Source: Bacteroidota bacterium (lineage in GTDB: Bacteria > Bacteroidota > Bacteroidia > Sphingobacteriales > Sphingobacteriaceae). From it: DNA of 64,000 nucleotides. Below the pieces are notes generated by a model that saw only the letters and a program-made list of their open reading frames with translations, did not search any database and was not told the DNA's origin. The stretch is taken from the NCBI GenBank assembly GCA_013288235.1, contig JABDCF010000006.1:1-64000 (forward strand), given 5' to 3'. Shown here in pieces: positions 48,676 to 58,403 of this stretch. A program made the translations under genes and the position numbers. Numbering within the stretch: position 1 is the stretch's first letter; the number at the start of each line of letters is the position of its first letter.

Positions 48676-48778
48676 AGACTAACCACAAAGGTCACCAGGG
48701 TTTCACAAAGGTCACCAGGAAAAAAACATAAAACTTAGTGTACTTAGTGAAATCTTAGTGCCCTTAGTGGTAACTTTT
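48676..48778. repeat. Imperfect inverted-repeat element, same family as 36108-36191
   Basis: aaccacaaaggtcaccagggtttcacaaagg facing cttagtgtacttagtgaaatcttagtgcccttagtggtaa. Confidence 0.65.
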
Positions 48779-48791
48779 TTATGAGTAACCC

Positions 48792-50024
48792 ATGAACGAG
48801 CAAGAATTAATACCGCATTTATTCCGTACAGAGTTTCGTAAGATAACAGCTGTATTGTGTAAGCTGTTTGGTATTGAAAATGTGAACGTTGCAGAAGATA
48901 TTGCGGGGGAAACGTTTTTATCGGCGCTGGAGACATGGCCTTACAAGGGAGTACCCGAAAACCCGGTAGCATGGCTTTATGCCGTCGCGAAGAACAAGGC
49001 GAAAAACCTGATCATCCGCAACCAGGTTTTTCACGGTAAAATTACGCCGCTTATCCAACAATGTGATGATGGCTATGAAATAGAGATCGACCTGTCTGCA
49101 AAAAATATAGCCGACAGCCAGTTACAGATGTTGTTTGCTATTTGCCATCCCTGCATCCCGGTCGAGGCGCAGATCGGCCTGGCGCTGCGTATCCTTTGCG
49201 GTTTTGGTATTGATGAGATAGCAAATGCTTTTTTAACGAACAAAGAAACCATTAATAAGCGTCTTTTCAGGGCTAAGGAAAAATTGCGAAGCGAAAAGGT
49301 TGCTATCGAATTTCCCCCTGAAAATGAGATCAATAACCGCTTGCAGCCTGTTTTAACCATCTTATATCTATTATTCAATGAAGGTTATTATTCGGAAAGC
49401 CAGGACACGGTTTTACGTAACGACCTTTGCCTGGAGGCCATGCGGTTAACCTATATGCTTATCGATAATAAACAAACCGATCAGTCCGATGTTAACGCGC
49501 TGCTTGCCCTAATGTGTTTTCAGGCATCGAGGTTTGAGGCCCGGAAAAATGAGAATGGCGAAATGGTTTTATATGATGACCAGGATGAATCACTTTGGAA
49601 CCGTGAATTGATTACGAAAGGGGCTTACTACTCAAACCGCGCAGCCAAAGGCGATAGCCTGTCAAAATACCACCTGGAAGCAAATATAGCCTATTGGTAC
49701 ACCATCAAAGAGGATACAGCCGAAAAATGGGAGAATATTTTGCATTTGTTCAACCAGTTATTAATGAGCGCTTATTCGCCAATCGCGGCCCTTAACCGCA
49801 CCTATGCACTTTCGAAAGTTAGGGGGAATGAAGCAGCTATTTTAGAAGCCGAGAAGCTGAACCTCAGCAGCAATCATTTTTATTTTACACTCCTGGGCGA
49901 ATTGTATAAAGACATTGATGGAGAAAAAGCGAAAAAAAATTTATTAAAAGCGCTGCAACTGGCGAAAAGCCAGGCCGATAAACAAACAATACAGGTTAAA
50001 ATAGACAGGCTTTTAAAATCTTAA
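48792..50024 (+). CDS. ECF sigma factor with C-terminal extension (ECF42-like)
   Basis: 'FRTEFRKITAVLCKLFGIENVNVAEDIAGETFLSALETW', 'TKGAYYSNRAAKGDSLSKYHLEANIAYWY' C-terminal region; DGPF partner upstream. Confidence 0.9.
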   Translation: MNEQELIPHLFRTEFRKITAVLCKLFGIENVNVAEDIAGETFLSALETWPYKGVPENPVAWLYAVAKNKAKNLIIRNQVFHGKITPLIQQCDDGYEIEIDLSAKNIADSQLQMLFAICHPCIPVEAQIGLALRILCGFGIDEIANAFLTNKETINKRLFRAKEKLRSEKVAIEFPPENEINNRLQPVLTILYLLFNEGYYSESQDTVLRNDLCLEAMRLTYMLIDNKQTDQSDVNALLALMCFQASRFEARKNENGEMVLYDDQDESLWNRELITKGAYYSNRAAKGDSLSKYHLEANIAYWYTIKEDTAEKWENILHLFNQLLMSAYSPIAALNRTYALSKVRGNEAAILEAEKLNLSSNHFYFTLLGELYKDIDGEKAKKNLLKALQLAKSQADKQTIQVKIDRLLKS

Positions 50025-50079
50025 GTCTGTAATCGAAAGTGTTAGTCCGATTGTTTTTGGCCTGAAACTATAAGGATAT

Positions 50080-51219
50080 TTAACCGATTACGTTAGTAAT
50101 AAAAGGAATAGCATCAACGGAATGCAATGCATCTGATGATGCTAATGAATCTTTTGCAGCTTCGGAAGCCCTTTTGCGCATTTTTTTCTCATAAGCTGCG
50201 ATAGCTGTTTGTATATCATTAAAACCTTCGCCGGTAAGGTATTCACTTAATTCTAATGCATCCAGCATGGCCATATTTACGCCTTCACCGGCAAATGGCG
50301 ACATCAGGTGCGCCGCATCACCCAGTATGGTGAGGTTTGGCAGGGCTTCCCAGGTTTGGTCGAAAGGCATACTATATATCGGGCGGGGAACAAAAGGTAC
50401 AATGGCATTTTCAAATAATTCCAGCCACACGCTGTCCCAGTTGGCATATTCCTTTTTGAACCAGGCAAGCACCTGCGCTTTATCGGAGAAATCTATGCCG
50501 CTTTCACGACTCCAATACTCATCCGTTTTAAAACTGGTGTAAAATACCAGGCTGCCATCGCCTTTGGAGCTTACGATCAATGTTTTTTCATCGCCCAGGG
50601 CAAATATCTTTCCGCCGTTTAATAGCTTATGCATTTTGTGGCTTGCTGTTTCTGAATTATATACAGCCCCTTCAACTGCTGTAACTCCTGAATAGAATGG
50701 TTTAATAGCAGTAATGTAAGGGCGGATCTTAGAGTTTCCCCCATCAGCTGCAATCACTATATCTGCCGTAGCAAAAGAGCCATTTTTAAATGCTAATTTC
50801 CACGATTCCCCTTGCGGCGAAAGTGTATCAAAATGGCTATCCCACACAACTGTACCAGGTTCTAATGAATCCAGTAAAATTTGCTGCAAAGGCCCACGGT
50901 CAATTTCGGGCCGGGAGATTTCATCCTCTGTTTTAGGCTGATCTTCAAATACTATATTTGCGTTCTTATCTGCAATACGCAACAATTCGGCGCCTGGCCG
51001 GTAGTTAGCTTTAAAAGCCTCCATCAACCCGGCTTGTTGCAGCGCCCTTAACCCCGATTCCTCATGCAAATCAAGGGTTGCGCCTTGCATCCGGGCATCT
51101 TTATTTATATCCCTTTCATATACCTTTACATCTGCGCCGCTTATTTGTAAAAGCCTTGCAAGCGTTAGCCCTCCGGGGCCTCCGCCTACAATAGCTATTT
51201 TTTTGTTTTTAATTACCAT
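50080..51219 (-). CDS. FAD-dependent monooxygenase, Tet(X)-like
   Basis: 'AIVGGGPGGLTLARLLQ', 'ARMQGATLDLHEESGLRALQQAGL', 'LGDAAHLMSPFAGEGVNMAMLDALELSEYL'. Confidence 0.86.
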   Translation of the reverse strand: MVIKNKKIAIVGGGPGGLTLARLLQISGADVKVYERDINKDARMQGATLDLHEESGLRALQQAGLMEAFKANYRPGAELLRIADKNANIVFEDQPKTEDEISRPEIDRGPLQQILLDSLEPGTVVWDSHFDTLSPQGESWKLAFKNGSFATADIVIAADGGNSKIRPYITAIKPFYSGVTAVEGAVYNSETASHKMHKLLNGGKIFALGDEKTLIVSSKGDGSLVFYTSFKTDEYWSRESGIDFSDKAQVLAWFKKEYANWDSVWLELFENAIVPFVPRPIYSMPFDQTWEALPNLTILGDAAHLMSPFAGEGVNMAMLDALELSEYLTGEGFNDIQTAIAAYEKKMRKRASEAAKDSLASSDALHSVDAIPFITNVIG

Positions 51220-51305
51220 CGTGTTTTTTCTACCAAAGTATTTAATAGCTGAGACGATTGAAGTTTAAAAACATTTTAAGGGTGCATCAATAATTGAAAT
51301 AGAAA

Positions 51306-51329
51306 GCAGGCGGCCCGGTAGCCGCCTGC
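51306..51329 (-). terminator. Rho-independent terminator candidate after the isochorismatase gene
   Basis: Perfect 9-bp stem GCAGGCGGC/GCCGCCTGC with T-rich tail on the minus strand. Confidence 0.75.
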
Positions 51330-51352
51330 TAACTTCATTCTTTCCAATTATT

Positions 51353-51913
51353 TTATATTTTACTCCATTCTTCAAGGGTAAGCACATCTGCCTGGCGCGG
51401 GAAAACCTTGGTGGTTAGTATACGGTGTACTTCTTCGTCTCCATCGGCACAACAATCTGACAAAACGGTTAAGCGGTAATCTTTATCAGCAGCTTCCCGC
51501 AAGGTCGACAATACAACTCCGCTGGTAGCAATGCCCGTAAGTATCAAATGTTTTGTGCCAAAAGCCCTTAGTACTACCTCAAGGTCGCTGCCTGTAAAAG
51601 CACTTACGCGGCGTTTTATAACAGTAACTTCGCCTGGCAGTGGGGCTATATCAGGGTGTACCTGCATAAACTCATCCATATTCATTTGTGCAAACCGTTC
51701 TTTGCCGCCACCGAAGCTTTTGTTACTCATACTCACTTCGGGCGCCCCTGGCCTGAAACCTACAGTTACATAAATAACCGGTATTTTGTTGGCACGTGCG
51801 TTTGCGATGGCTTTTGTAAGATTGCCTAAAAGCGCAGCGCCATCAGGGAACATGCCGAGTATCCCTGTTTGCATATCCATTACCAATAATGCAGTTTCTG
51901 TGTTTTGTTCCAT
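51353..51913 (-). CDS. Isochorismatase-family cysteine hydrolase
   Basis: 'ALLVMDMQTGIL', 'KRRVSAFTGSDLE', 'LTGIATSGVVLSTLREAADKDY'. Confidence 0.9.
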   Translation of the reverse strand: MEQNTETALLVMDMQTGILGMFPDGAALLGNLTKAIANARANKIPVIYVTVGFRPGAPEVSMSNKSFGGGKERFAQMNMDEFMQVHPDIAPLPGEVTVIKRRVSAFTGSDLEVVLRAFGTKHLILTGIATSGVVLSTLREAADKDYRLTVLSDCCADGDEEVHRILTTKVFPRQADVLTLEEWSKI

Positions 51914-51948
51914 TTTATTTATTTTTTATTATAAATGTTCAATTAAAT

Positions 51949-53217
51949 TTATTCGGTCACTAACTCCTCCACTTCTTCCAGCTGTCCGGTAGTTGTTTTG
52001 TTAGGTTTATCTTTACTTAAAAACTTAAAAAATATGGCGGCAATAATCACGGCCAATATGCCCTGCCAAAGTATGGTAGCAGGTGCGCCAACATGCTTTG
52101 ATATAACACCAATAAGCAAGCTACCCACAGGCAACATCCCGAAGTAAGCCATGGCAACGTAACTGATCATCCTGCCCCTCATATGCGGTCCGGATTCCAC
52201 CTGTATCGTAGTAATGCAAATGGTTGTTAAACAAACGGTTGCGAAGCCGGTCACAGTGGCAAACACCATAGCCAATGGAAAACTGACTATGTAAGAGAAA
52301 AATACCAGACAAATACCCAAAATAATGGTATTGATCAACATTATAACTTTAAGATCAGTCCCTGGTTTTAATGATGCCAGATAAAAAGTGCCGGCCAACG
52401 CGCCTAAACCTACAAAGCTGCTGATGTAGCCGAAGGTGGCGGCATCGCCTTTGAAAACCACTTTTGCAAATACAGGGAAAAGCGTGTTGTATGGCAACAC
52501 CAGGAAGCTTACCAGGATAAGCACAAGTATCATCATGCGTATTGGGGGCGTACTTTTGAGATAGGTAAAACCTTCAACAAGCTCTGCCTTCACCTTCGTT
52601 TTCAACGGCGAAGGTTTATATGGCGGCACTTTCATTAATGCGAGGGCAATGATCATGGTTACAAAGCTGGCGGCGTTTAAAAGAAAGCAAATACCAGCGC
52701 CAAATTTTACCAGCACTATACCCGATAAGGCCGGCCCTATGAGCCGGGCCAGGTTGTTCATGGACGAGGTGAGGGCAAGTGCGTTAGGCAGGTCGGCTTT
52801 ATCACCTACCATTTCGTGTACCAGTGGTTGCCTCGCAGGGGTGTCAAAAGCGTTGATGATACCAAGTATTACGCTAAGGGCCAGGATTTCCCAAACGGCG
52901 TAATGGTTTGTAAATATTAATATGGCAAGCAAAACGGCCTGCACCATGGCAGCACTTTGCGTGATGAACAATATTTTATAACGGTTATACCTGTCGGATG
53001 CGATGCCGCCCAACAAAGAAAACAGGAACGATGGAAACTGGGACGCGAATACGGTAAGCCCCAACATAAGCGTTGAATGCGTAATAGTATAAACGACCCA
53101 GCTTACACTGGTACGCTGCATCCAGGTTCCAATTTGCGAAAAGCCCTGCCCGGCAAAATAAAGGGTATAGTTACGGTTACGAAATGCCCGGAAGGTGTTT
53201 GTCTTTTTGATTGCCAT
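51949..53217 (-). CDS. MFS transporter (EntS-like)
   Basis: 'FRNRNYTLYFAGQGFSQIGTWMQRTSVSWVVYTIT', 'GIASDRYNRYKIL', ~12 TM helices. Confidence 0.92.
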   Translation of the reverse strand: MAIKKTNTFRAFRNRNYTLYFAGQGFSQIGTWMQRTSVSWVVYTITHSTLMLGLTVFASQFPSFLFSLLGGIASDRYNRYKILFITQSAAMVQAVLLAILIFTNHYAVWEILALSVILGIINAFDTPARQPLVHEMVGDKADLPNALALTSSMNNLARLIGPALSGIVLVKFGAGICFLLNAASFVTMIIALALMKVPPYKPSPLKTKVKAELVEGFTYLKSTPPIRMMILVLILVSFLVLPYNTLFPVFAKVVFKGDAATFGYISSFVGLGALAGTFYLASLKPGTDLKVIMLINTIILGICLVFFSYIVSFPLAMVFATVTGFATVCLTTICITTIQVESGPHMRGRMISYVAMAYFGMLPVGSLLIGVISKHVGAPATILWQGILAVIIAAIFFKFLSKDKPNKTTTGQLEEVEELVTE

Positions 53218-53281
53218 TTACCATTGCAAAGATGGTACAAAGATATGGCAATGGCCTGTGACCAAAATCACAAACGGCAAT

Positions 53282-53809
53282 TCAATGGTTTTTTTTGCGG
53301 ATCCGGCTCAACGTTTCGCGGGCTACGCCAAGGTACGAGGCTAATTGCGAAAGAGGTATGCGTTGTAATAACAGAGGGTGATTTTTTTCGATAAGCCTGT
53401 ACCTTTCGGTTGGGGTGTAAATTTTAAATAAATTACTATGCTCCTCGGCCGCTAAAAGGATGCGGATGGCCAGGCGGCGTATAAATATGTTGATCTCGGG
53501 GGATGGGTTAGGTTGTTTGGTCATGCTATCTAAATCAAATACCCATACAGAAGTATCCTCGCCCGCTTCAATAATCAGGTTCGACGGCCGCTTACTTTTA
53601 ACGCTTTTTAAATTTGATATAAAATCACCCTCAAATGTAAAACTCAAATTAATCTCTGCCCCGTTCTTATTATACCAGGTACGTAAATAGCCCTTGTCAA
53701 CAAGGTAAAAAGCGCGGCACACTTCACCTTCATTTAATAATACTTCACCCTTTTTTAATTCACGGCCTGTAGCATAACTAACCAGCGAAGAAAGGTCTTC
53801 GTTAGTCAT
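53282..53809 (-). CDS. Crp/Fnr-family transcriptional regulator
   Basis: Cyclic-nucleotide-binding-like fold; C-terminal HTH 'IPLSQLASYLGVARETLSRIRKK'. Confidence 0.92.
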   Translation of the reverse strand: MTNEDLSSLVSYATGRELKKGEVLLNEGEVCRAFYLVDKGYLRTWYNKNGAEINLSFTFEGDFISNLKSVKSKRPSNLIIEAGEDTSVWVFDLDSMTKQPNPSPEINIFIRRLAIRILLAAEEHSNLFKIYTPTERYRLIEKNHPLLLQRIPLSQLASYLGVARETLSRIRKKNH

Positions 53810-53956
53810 TTTTTAGGAAACTTGTTTGATGGAGCCGGCCAGTTTTTTATGTTCCATTAATTAAAGACATAGCTGTGCAAATATCCTTATTTGGGATAGG
53901 ATCGGAGAAAAAATTGTTTGGTAATGACATTTAGCAGGAAATTGCGGCCATACGCT

Positions 53957-54000
53957 CCCCACGAGTTACGCCCGGCTAAATTCGCGGCAGCGATGCGGGG
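53957..54000. repeat. REP-like palindromic element, copy 1
   Basis: CCCCACGAGTTACGCCCGGCTAAATTCGCGGCAGCGATGCGGGG; related copy at about 54219-54268. Confidence 0.65.
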
Positions 54001-54218
54001 GTATTTTATCGATCAGCTTGAAAATGGTTTGCTTGTCGTCGTCTCATATTTTTGGTTTTTTATAAAGCGTTAGTTTTCCTGTTTTTAATCGAACGCCAAA
54101 ATATAATCATTGATTATCAAGCATTTGCATATAAATTGCTTTGTGTGTTGTTGTGAAGTGAACGCTGAACGCTGAACGCTCATTAACCAGGACGCTTTCG
54201 TGTAGTTGAAAGCTGATG

Positions 54219-54268
54219 CCATGCCGCACCACGAGTTACGCTTTGCTAAACTCGCGGTAGCGTACGGC
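54219..54268. repeat. REP-like palindromic element, copy 2
   Basis: CACCACGAGTTACGCTTTGCTAAACTCGCGGTAGCG matches copy 1 core; CGAGTT...AACTCG stem. Confidence 0.65.
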
Positions 54269-54336
54269 TGGGTTTAGGATAAACAATTTCGTTATTATCG
54301 AAAAATAAATTGTTGCCGGGCCGACAATTGCACCGG

Positions 54337-55875
54337 TTATTTACTATGCCCGATAAACTGATCGGCCCATTTTATAAAATATTTAACATTAGGAGCATCG
54401 GTATGCCCGCCATCATGCTGGCGCCAGGCTAACTGGCCGTCGAGCAATCCGGTATTTACGAGGGGCATTTTTTCGGCACGGTAGTCATTAGATACGCCCA
54501 AATCTTTTGCGCCAAGCAATTTAAATACCGGGCCCGCAGCAACAGCAGCCATATAACTGCCCTGGTGGTCGAGCCATTTTGCATCGCCTTGTTCGGGTAC
54601 ACCATAGCTGATAAAAGTTAAACGGGGCGCGCATAATGCAATCAGTTCGTGTGCATCTGCTGGCAGGTCGTTGGCCGTTTTAGGGCCAAATGTGGCTTCC
54701 GACGCGCCATATTTCATAAAGTTTCCGGCCATCCAGTAATATTCGCCGCCGGTAAGGCTTTCTACAGCTTCGCCAAAGTTACGCCTGTGCAGCTTGGCGC
54801 CACCTTCGCCTGATGATCCAATCAGCCCCATTGCAAAACGGGGCTCGAACGCTAAAGTGACCAAAGCTGCTTTCCCGTACCGTGATACGCCCTCGATGCC
54901 CACATTTTTGGCGTCAACCATAGGTTCGTTGGCCTCCAGGTAATCCAACGCCCTTGCCGCTCCCCATGCCCAGGCACGTAATGCACCCCAGTCATCCGGC
55001 TTGCGCGGTTGGCCTTTGTTTACCAACCCGATGATGCCCCTTGTCAATCCTGCGCCGTTATCTGCCTGGATGCTGTTGGGCTCTATCAAAATATAACCCC
55101 ATCCATCGGCAATCAACTGTTGCGCCGTTGGCGGATCGCCGGGCCCATGCGGGGCAAAAGGATTGTAACCATAGTTTTGTGCGGCGATAGGGGTATATGC
55201 CGGGTAGCGGTCAAATATCTCCTTTAACTCGGGATGCGCTTTGATCAGCACATCTTTCATCGCATCATTTATTTTTTCAAGTTCTTCTTTTGAAGGCTGG
55301 GCCGGCGCAGGCAAGGCACTTGGCGCAAACATCATCAACAAAGGGACTGACTTTTTAGCGTTGGCGGGTATTACCAATGTTGCCTGTATATTAACATCAA
55401 TTAAAGGGTACGACGAATTATCAACATGGCCGATTAACTGTTTGGCAATAACCGGGGTGAAGCCCATAAACTCTTTATCGGTTATCTTTACCCTCCATGT
55501 AACTTTAGGCACATTATTAGGGACGCGGCCGTATATCTCACGCTCAAAATCTTCCACTATCTCCGGCCTGCGCAGTTTCCACCACATTTCGGGTGTTGTT
55601 ACTTTTTTGCCATTGTTAAGTGTGAGTACATCAGGTAAATTGGGGTAGGGGGTTGCCAGCGCTTCATCGTAATTGGCGTGGTTGGTGGCGTTGTTATCGC
55701 CGCTCGGCCCAGGGCGCAACGCCTTGATGCCAAGTTGTTTCATCATGTTGTTATGGTCTTGCTGCGCTGTAAAAGTTACGAGTGGGGGATAGGTGGCTGT
55801 ATCAACGGGCTTTTGCTGTGCAAAGGCGTAACTGGAAAATGCGAGTAGCAGGATCAATGGTTTATTGATTTTCAT
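54337..55875 (-). CDS. CE15-like (glucuronoyl/acetylxylan) esterase, secreted
   Basis: Signal peptide; 'GIEGVSRYGKAALVTLAFEPRFAMGLIGSSGEGGAKLHRR' (GxSRxGK nucleophile motif). Confidence 0.83.
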   Translation of the reverse strand: MKINKPLILLLAFSSYAFAQQKPVDTATYPPLVTFTAQQDHNNMMKQLGIKALRPGPSGDNNATNHANYDEALATPYPNLPDVLTLNNGKKVTTPEMWWKLRRPEIVEDFEREIYGRVPNNVPKVTWRVKITDKEFMGFTPVIAKQLIGHVDNSSYPLIDVNIQATLVIPANAKKSVPLLMMFAPSALPAPAQPSKEELEKINDAMKDVLIKAHPELKEIFDRYPAYTPIAAQNYGYNPFAPHGPGDPPTAQQLIADGWGYILIEPNSIQADNGAGLTRGIIGLVNKGQPRKPDDWGALRAWAWGAARALDYLEANEPMVDAKNVGIEGVSRYGKAALVTLAFEPRFAMGLIGSSGEGGAKLHRRNFGEAVESLTGGEYYWMAGNFMKYGASEATFGPKTANDLPADAHELIALCAPRLTFISYGVPEQGDAKWLDHQGSYMAAVAAGPVFKLLGAKDLGVSNDYRAEKMPLVNTGLLDGQLAWRQHDGGHTDAPNVKYFIKWADQFIGHSK

Positions 55876-56032
55876 TATATGATTTAGTTGTTATCAGGTC
55901 AGAAAACGTCGTTGCCATGGGTGTTTCTGTTATATCATTGATTACTAACAAAGCTATTTATTTATTAGTTAAAATGCAATCGATTGCATAGAAATAAATA
56001 TGTTTGCAGGACTGATTTGCTTAATTACTTTT

Positions 56033-56186
56033 GAACCCCAAAAAAACTGGCCTGCGCGCGGACATCCTTCATATTGATGAAGACACATTTGTAAACGGTA
56101 AATGGCTGCCCGGAAGATGGATGAATGAGGGCCGTCACCTGCGGATACCCGGGGGAATATCGGATACAGACGGTAAAATTGTATAG
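56033..56186 (+). pseudogene. C-terminal remnant, possibly of a DUF5597/GH35-type beta-galactosidase
   Basis: Hand translation NPKKTGLRADILHIDEDTFVNGKWLPGRWMNEGRHLRIPGGISDTDGKIV*; no upstream body. Confidence 0.5.
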
Positions 56187-56274
56187 TTATTAATAGATGC
56201 GGGAATACTAATAAGGTTCCTCAAATATAGTTGACCGGGATTTGCAATTCACGGCCTAAACTAAGGTGCATTTA

Positions 56275-56547
56275 TTATTCTGCTGTCGTCGGGTCAATGG
56301 TTGTCATTACCTCGCTAACACTGTTCGCAGGGAAACCACCCTGACTGGCGTGCTCACGGATCATATCTTCATTGGGTGCAATATAAATGCAGTAAATTTT
56401 ATCAGCTGTTACGTAGCTGTTAACCCACTGGATCTGCGGGCCCATGTTTCTTAAAACCCCGCAGGATGTTTGTGAAATTGATTTTAGTTGGTCTGCAGAG
56501 AGCTTCCCAGCCCCGGGAATTTCCCTTTCAATTACATATTTAGGCAT
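56275..56547 (-). CDS. DUF4242 (nickel-binding SCO4226-like) protein
   Basis: 'MPKYVIEREIPGAGKLS', 'VNSYVTADKIYCIYIAPNEDMIREHASQGGFP'. Confidence 0.82.
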   Translation of the reverse strand: MPKYVIEREIPGAGKLSADQLKSISQTSCGVLRNMGPQIQWVNSYVTADKIYCIYIAPNEDMIREHASQGGFPANSVSEVMTTIDPTTAE

Positions 56548-56695
56548 GTTTTTAGGTTTAAAGGGTGAAATAAATCTTGAACTAACCTGATTATTAGCTT
56601 TTTATGTTAATCAAAGTTAAATCTTCTTTGCAATATTGCAACTGTTTGCTAACTATTTTTAATAGATTTCTTGGCTTGCGAGGCCATAAATGTTT

Positions 56696-57226
56696 TTACT
56701 GTGCCGGGCAATCCGGGAATATCCTGATCGTTTTGATATACCTGGCTTCATAGTATGGCGTATAAAAATCGGTCTCTACAACGCCTCTGTGTTTCCCGGA
56801 AGTGGAGTGGATAAAGCGCAACGGTTCGCAGGACGTGGAGGAGATGATACCCATATGTCCAACAATGCGGTTGGTGCTGTCGGTGCCGGTAAACAGGATT
56901 ATGTCACCTGGTTTAGCCTGTTGCAACGGTATTGGGTGTTCAACGGGTGTGAAATCTAAGGACGTTCGCGGCACCATAATTCCAAAGTGGTTAAATACGT
57001 AGGTCACAAAACCCGAACAATCGAAACCTTCCTTAGGGTCGATGGAGCCATATTTGTAAGGCGTGCCGGTTAGCGAGCAGGCGAAGTTTACCAGCTCATC
57101 CGGGTTTGTTTTCCCGGTTTTAATATGGGTAATATGCTCTGCTTCATAGGGCGCCAACGGTTTATTATGCCGGCACGAAATGCATATCAGCAGGCTGAGC
57201 AGGATGTATTTACAACGGATATTCAT
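56696..57226 (-). CDS. NlpC/P60 (C40) family peptidase, lipoprotein
   Basis: 'GTPYKYGSIDPKEGFDCSGFVTYVFNHFGI', 'PGDIILFTG', 'GHMGIISS', lipobox 'LLICISC'. Confidence 0.92.
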   Translation of the reverse strand: MNIRCKYILLSLLICISCRHNKPLAPYEAEHITHIKTGKTNPDELVNFACSLTGTPYKYGSIDPKEGFDCSGFVTYVFNHFGIMVPRTSLDFTPVEHPIPLQQAKPGDIILFTGTDSTNRIVGHMGIISSTSCEPLRFIHSTSGKHRGVVETDFYTPYYEARYIKTIRIFPDCPAQ

Positions 57227-57380
57227 GGCACACTGTAGGTTACAAACAGCGGGCTAAAGTGTTTCGATCGGTGCGGGGTTATCGCCACATTTATCTTTTT
57301 TATCTACACATTTATCCTTCCTGTCTGCACCGGGCAATCTTTACAGCCCCTATTGCTATCTTTGGGTATCGATCCGGTCA

Positions 57381-58403
57381 ATGGCAATTAAATTAAATAC
57401 AAAATACATCACCATCTTATTGCATATCGCAGTGTGGTGTATACTGCTTGTATTGCCGCATTTTTTTATCCCGGGAGGCAGCAGGGATGTCACACGCGGT
57501 TTTCTTCCGGGTTCATTTTTTATTATTACCAATATTTATCATGTCGGTTTATTTTACTTTACCGCCTTTGTTCTTTATCCCTTGTTTTTTAATAAAAAAA
57601 ACTGGTGGCTCTTTATATTGTCTATCGGGGCTATCATCGTCGGATCATTTTACTTAAAGCTATTTATAGCACGGAATTGGTACCCTGACGTTATTCTGCA
57701 TGGGTGGGCCAACCTGCTCCTCTTTTTTCCAACACTTATTTTTCTTGTGGTAAGCATCATATACCGGCTTATAATCGATAAAATAGAGAATGATAAAAGG
57801 CAGAAAGAAATTATCGCCGAGCAGTTGTCCATCAAATTAAAATTTTTACGATCACAGATCAATCCTCATTTTATTTTCAATGTACTTGCCAACCTGGTTT
57901 CTTTAGCAAGGAAACGATCTGAGCAAATGGAACCGGCACTGATTATGCTATCGGATTTAATGCGATATATGTTGTATGAATCTGATGAGAAAAGAGTAAC
58001 CCTTTCAGCGGAGATCGATTATTTGAAAAGTTATATCGAACTGCAAAAATTAAGGTTTGGCAACGATATGAAAATAAGCATAGATATGGATTTGCCCCCA
58101 ACACAATTGGAATTCAGCATTGAGCCAATGCTGCTGATTCCGTTTGTAGAGAACGCATTTAAGCATGGTATGGGTGTTGATGATCCCTTTATCGAAATAA
58201 AATTACAGGTTAATAATGGCCGGCTTGAATTTGATGTAAAAAATAAATTTACAGATTTGGACGAAAGCAAAGATGAACGGGCGGGCATAGGATTGGAAAA
58301 TGTACGGTCAAGATTGACGCTTTTATATCCAAAAGAACATGAGCTTGTAATCAAAAAAGTAAATAATTTGTTTCATGTTCAATTAACCCTGCAATTAAAA
58401 TGA
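57381..58403 (+). CDS. LytS/YehU-type sensor histidine kinase
   Basis: 'LRSQINPHFIFNVLANLVSLARK', 'PMLLIPFVENAFKHG', 'GIGLENVRSRL'. Confidence 0.94.
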   Translation: MAIKLNTKYITILLHIAVWCILLVLPHFFIPGGSRDVTRGFLPGSFFIITNIYHVGLFYFTAFVLYPLFFNKKNWWLFILSIGAIIVGSFYLKLFIARNWYPDVILHGWANLLLFFPTLIFLVVSIIYRLIIDKIENDKRQKEIIAEQLSIKLKFLRSQINPHFIFNVLANLVSLARKRSEQMEPALIMLSDLMRYMLYESDEKRVTLSAEIDYLKSYIELQKLRFGNDMKISIDMDLPPTQLEFSIEPMLLIPFVENAFKHGMGVDDPFIEIKLQVNNGRLEFDVKNKFTDLDESKDERAGIGLENVRSRLTLLYPKEHELVIKKVNNLFHVQLTLQLK

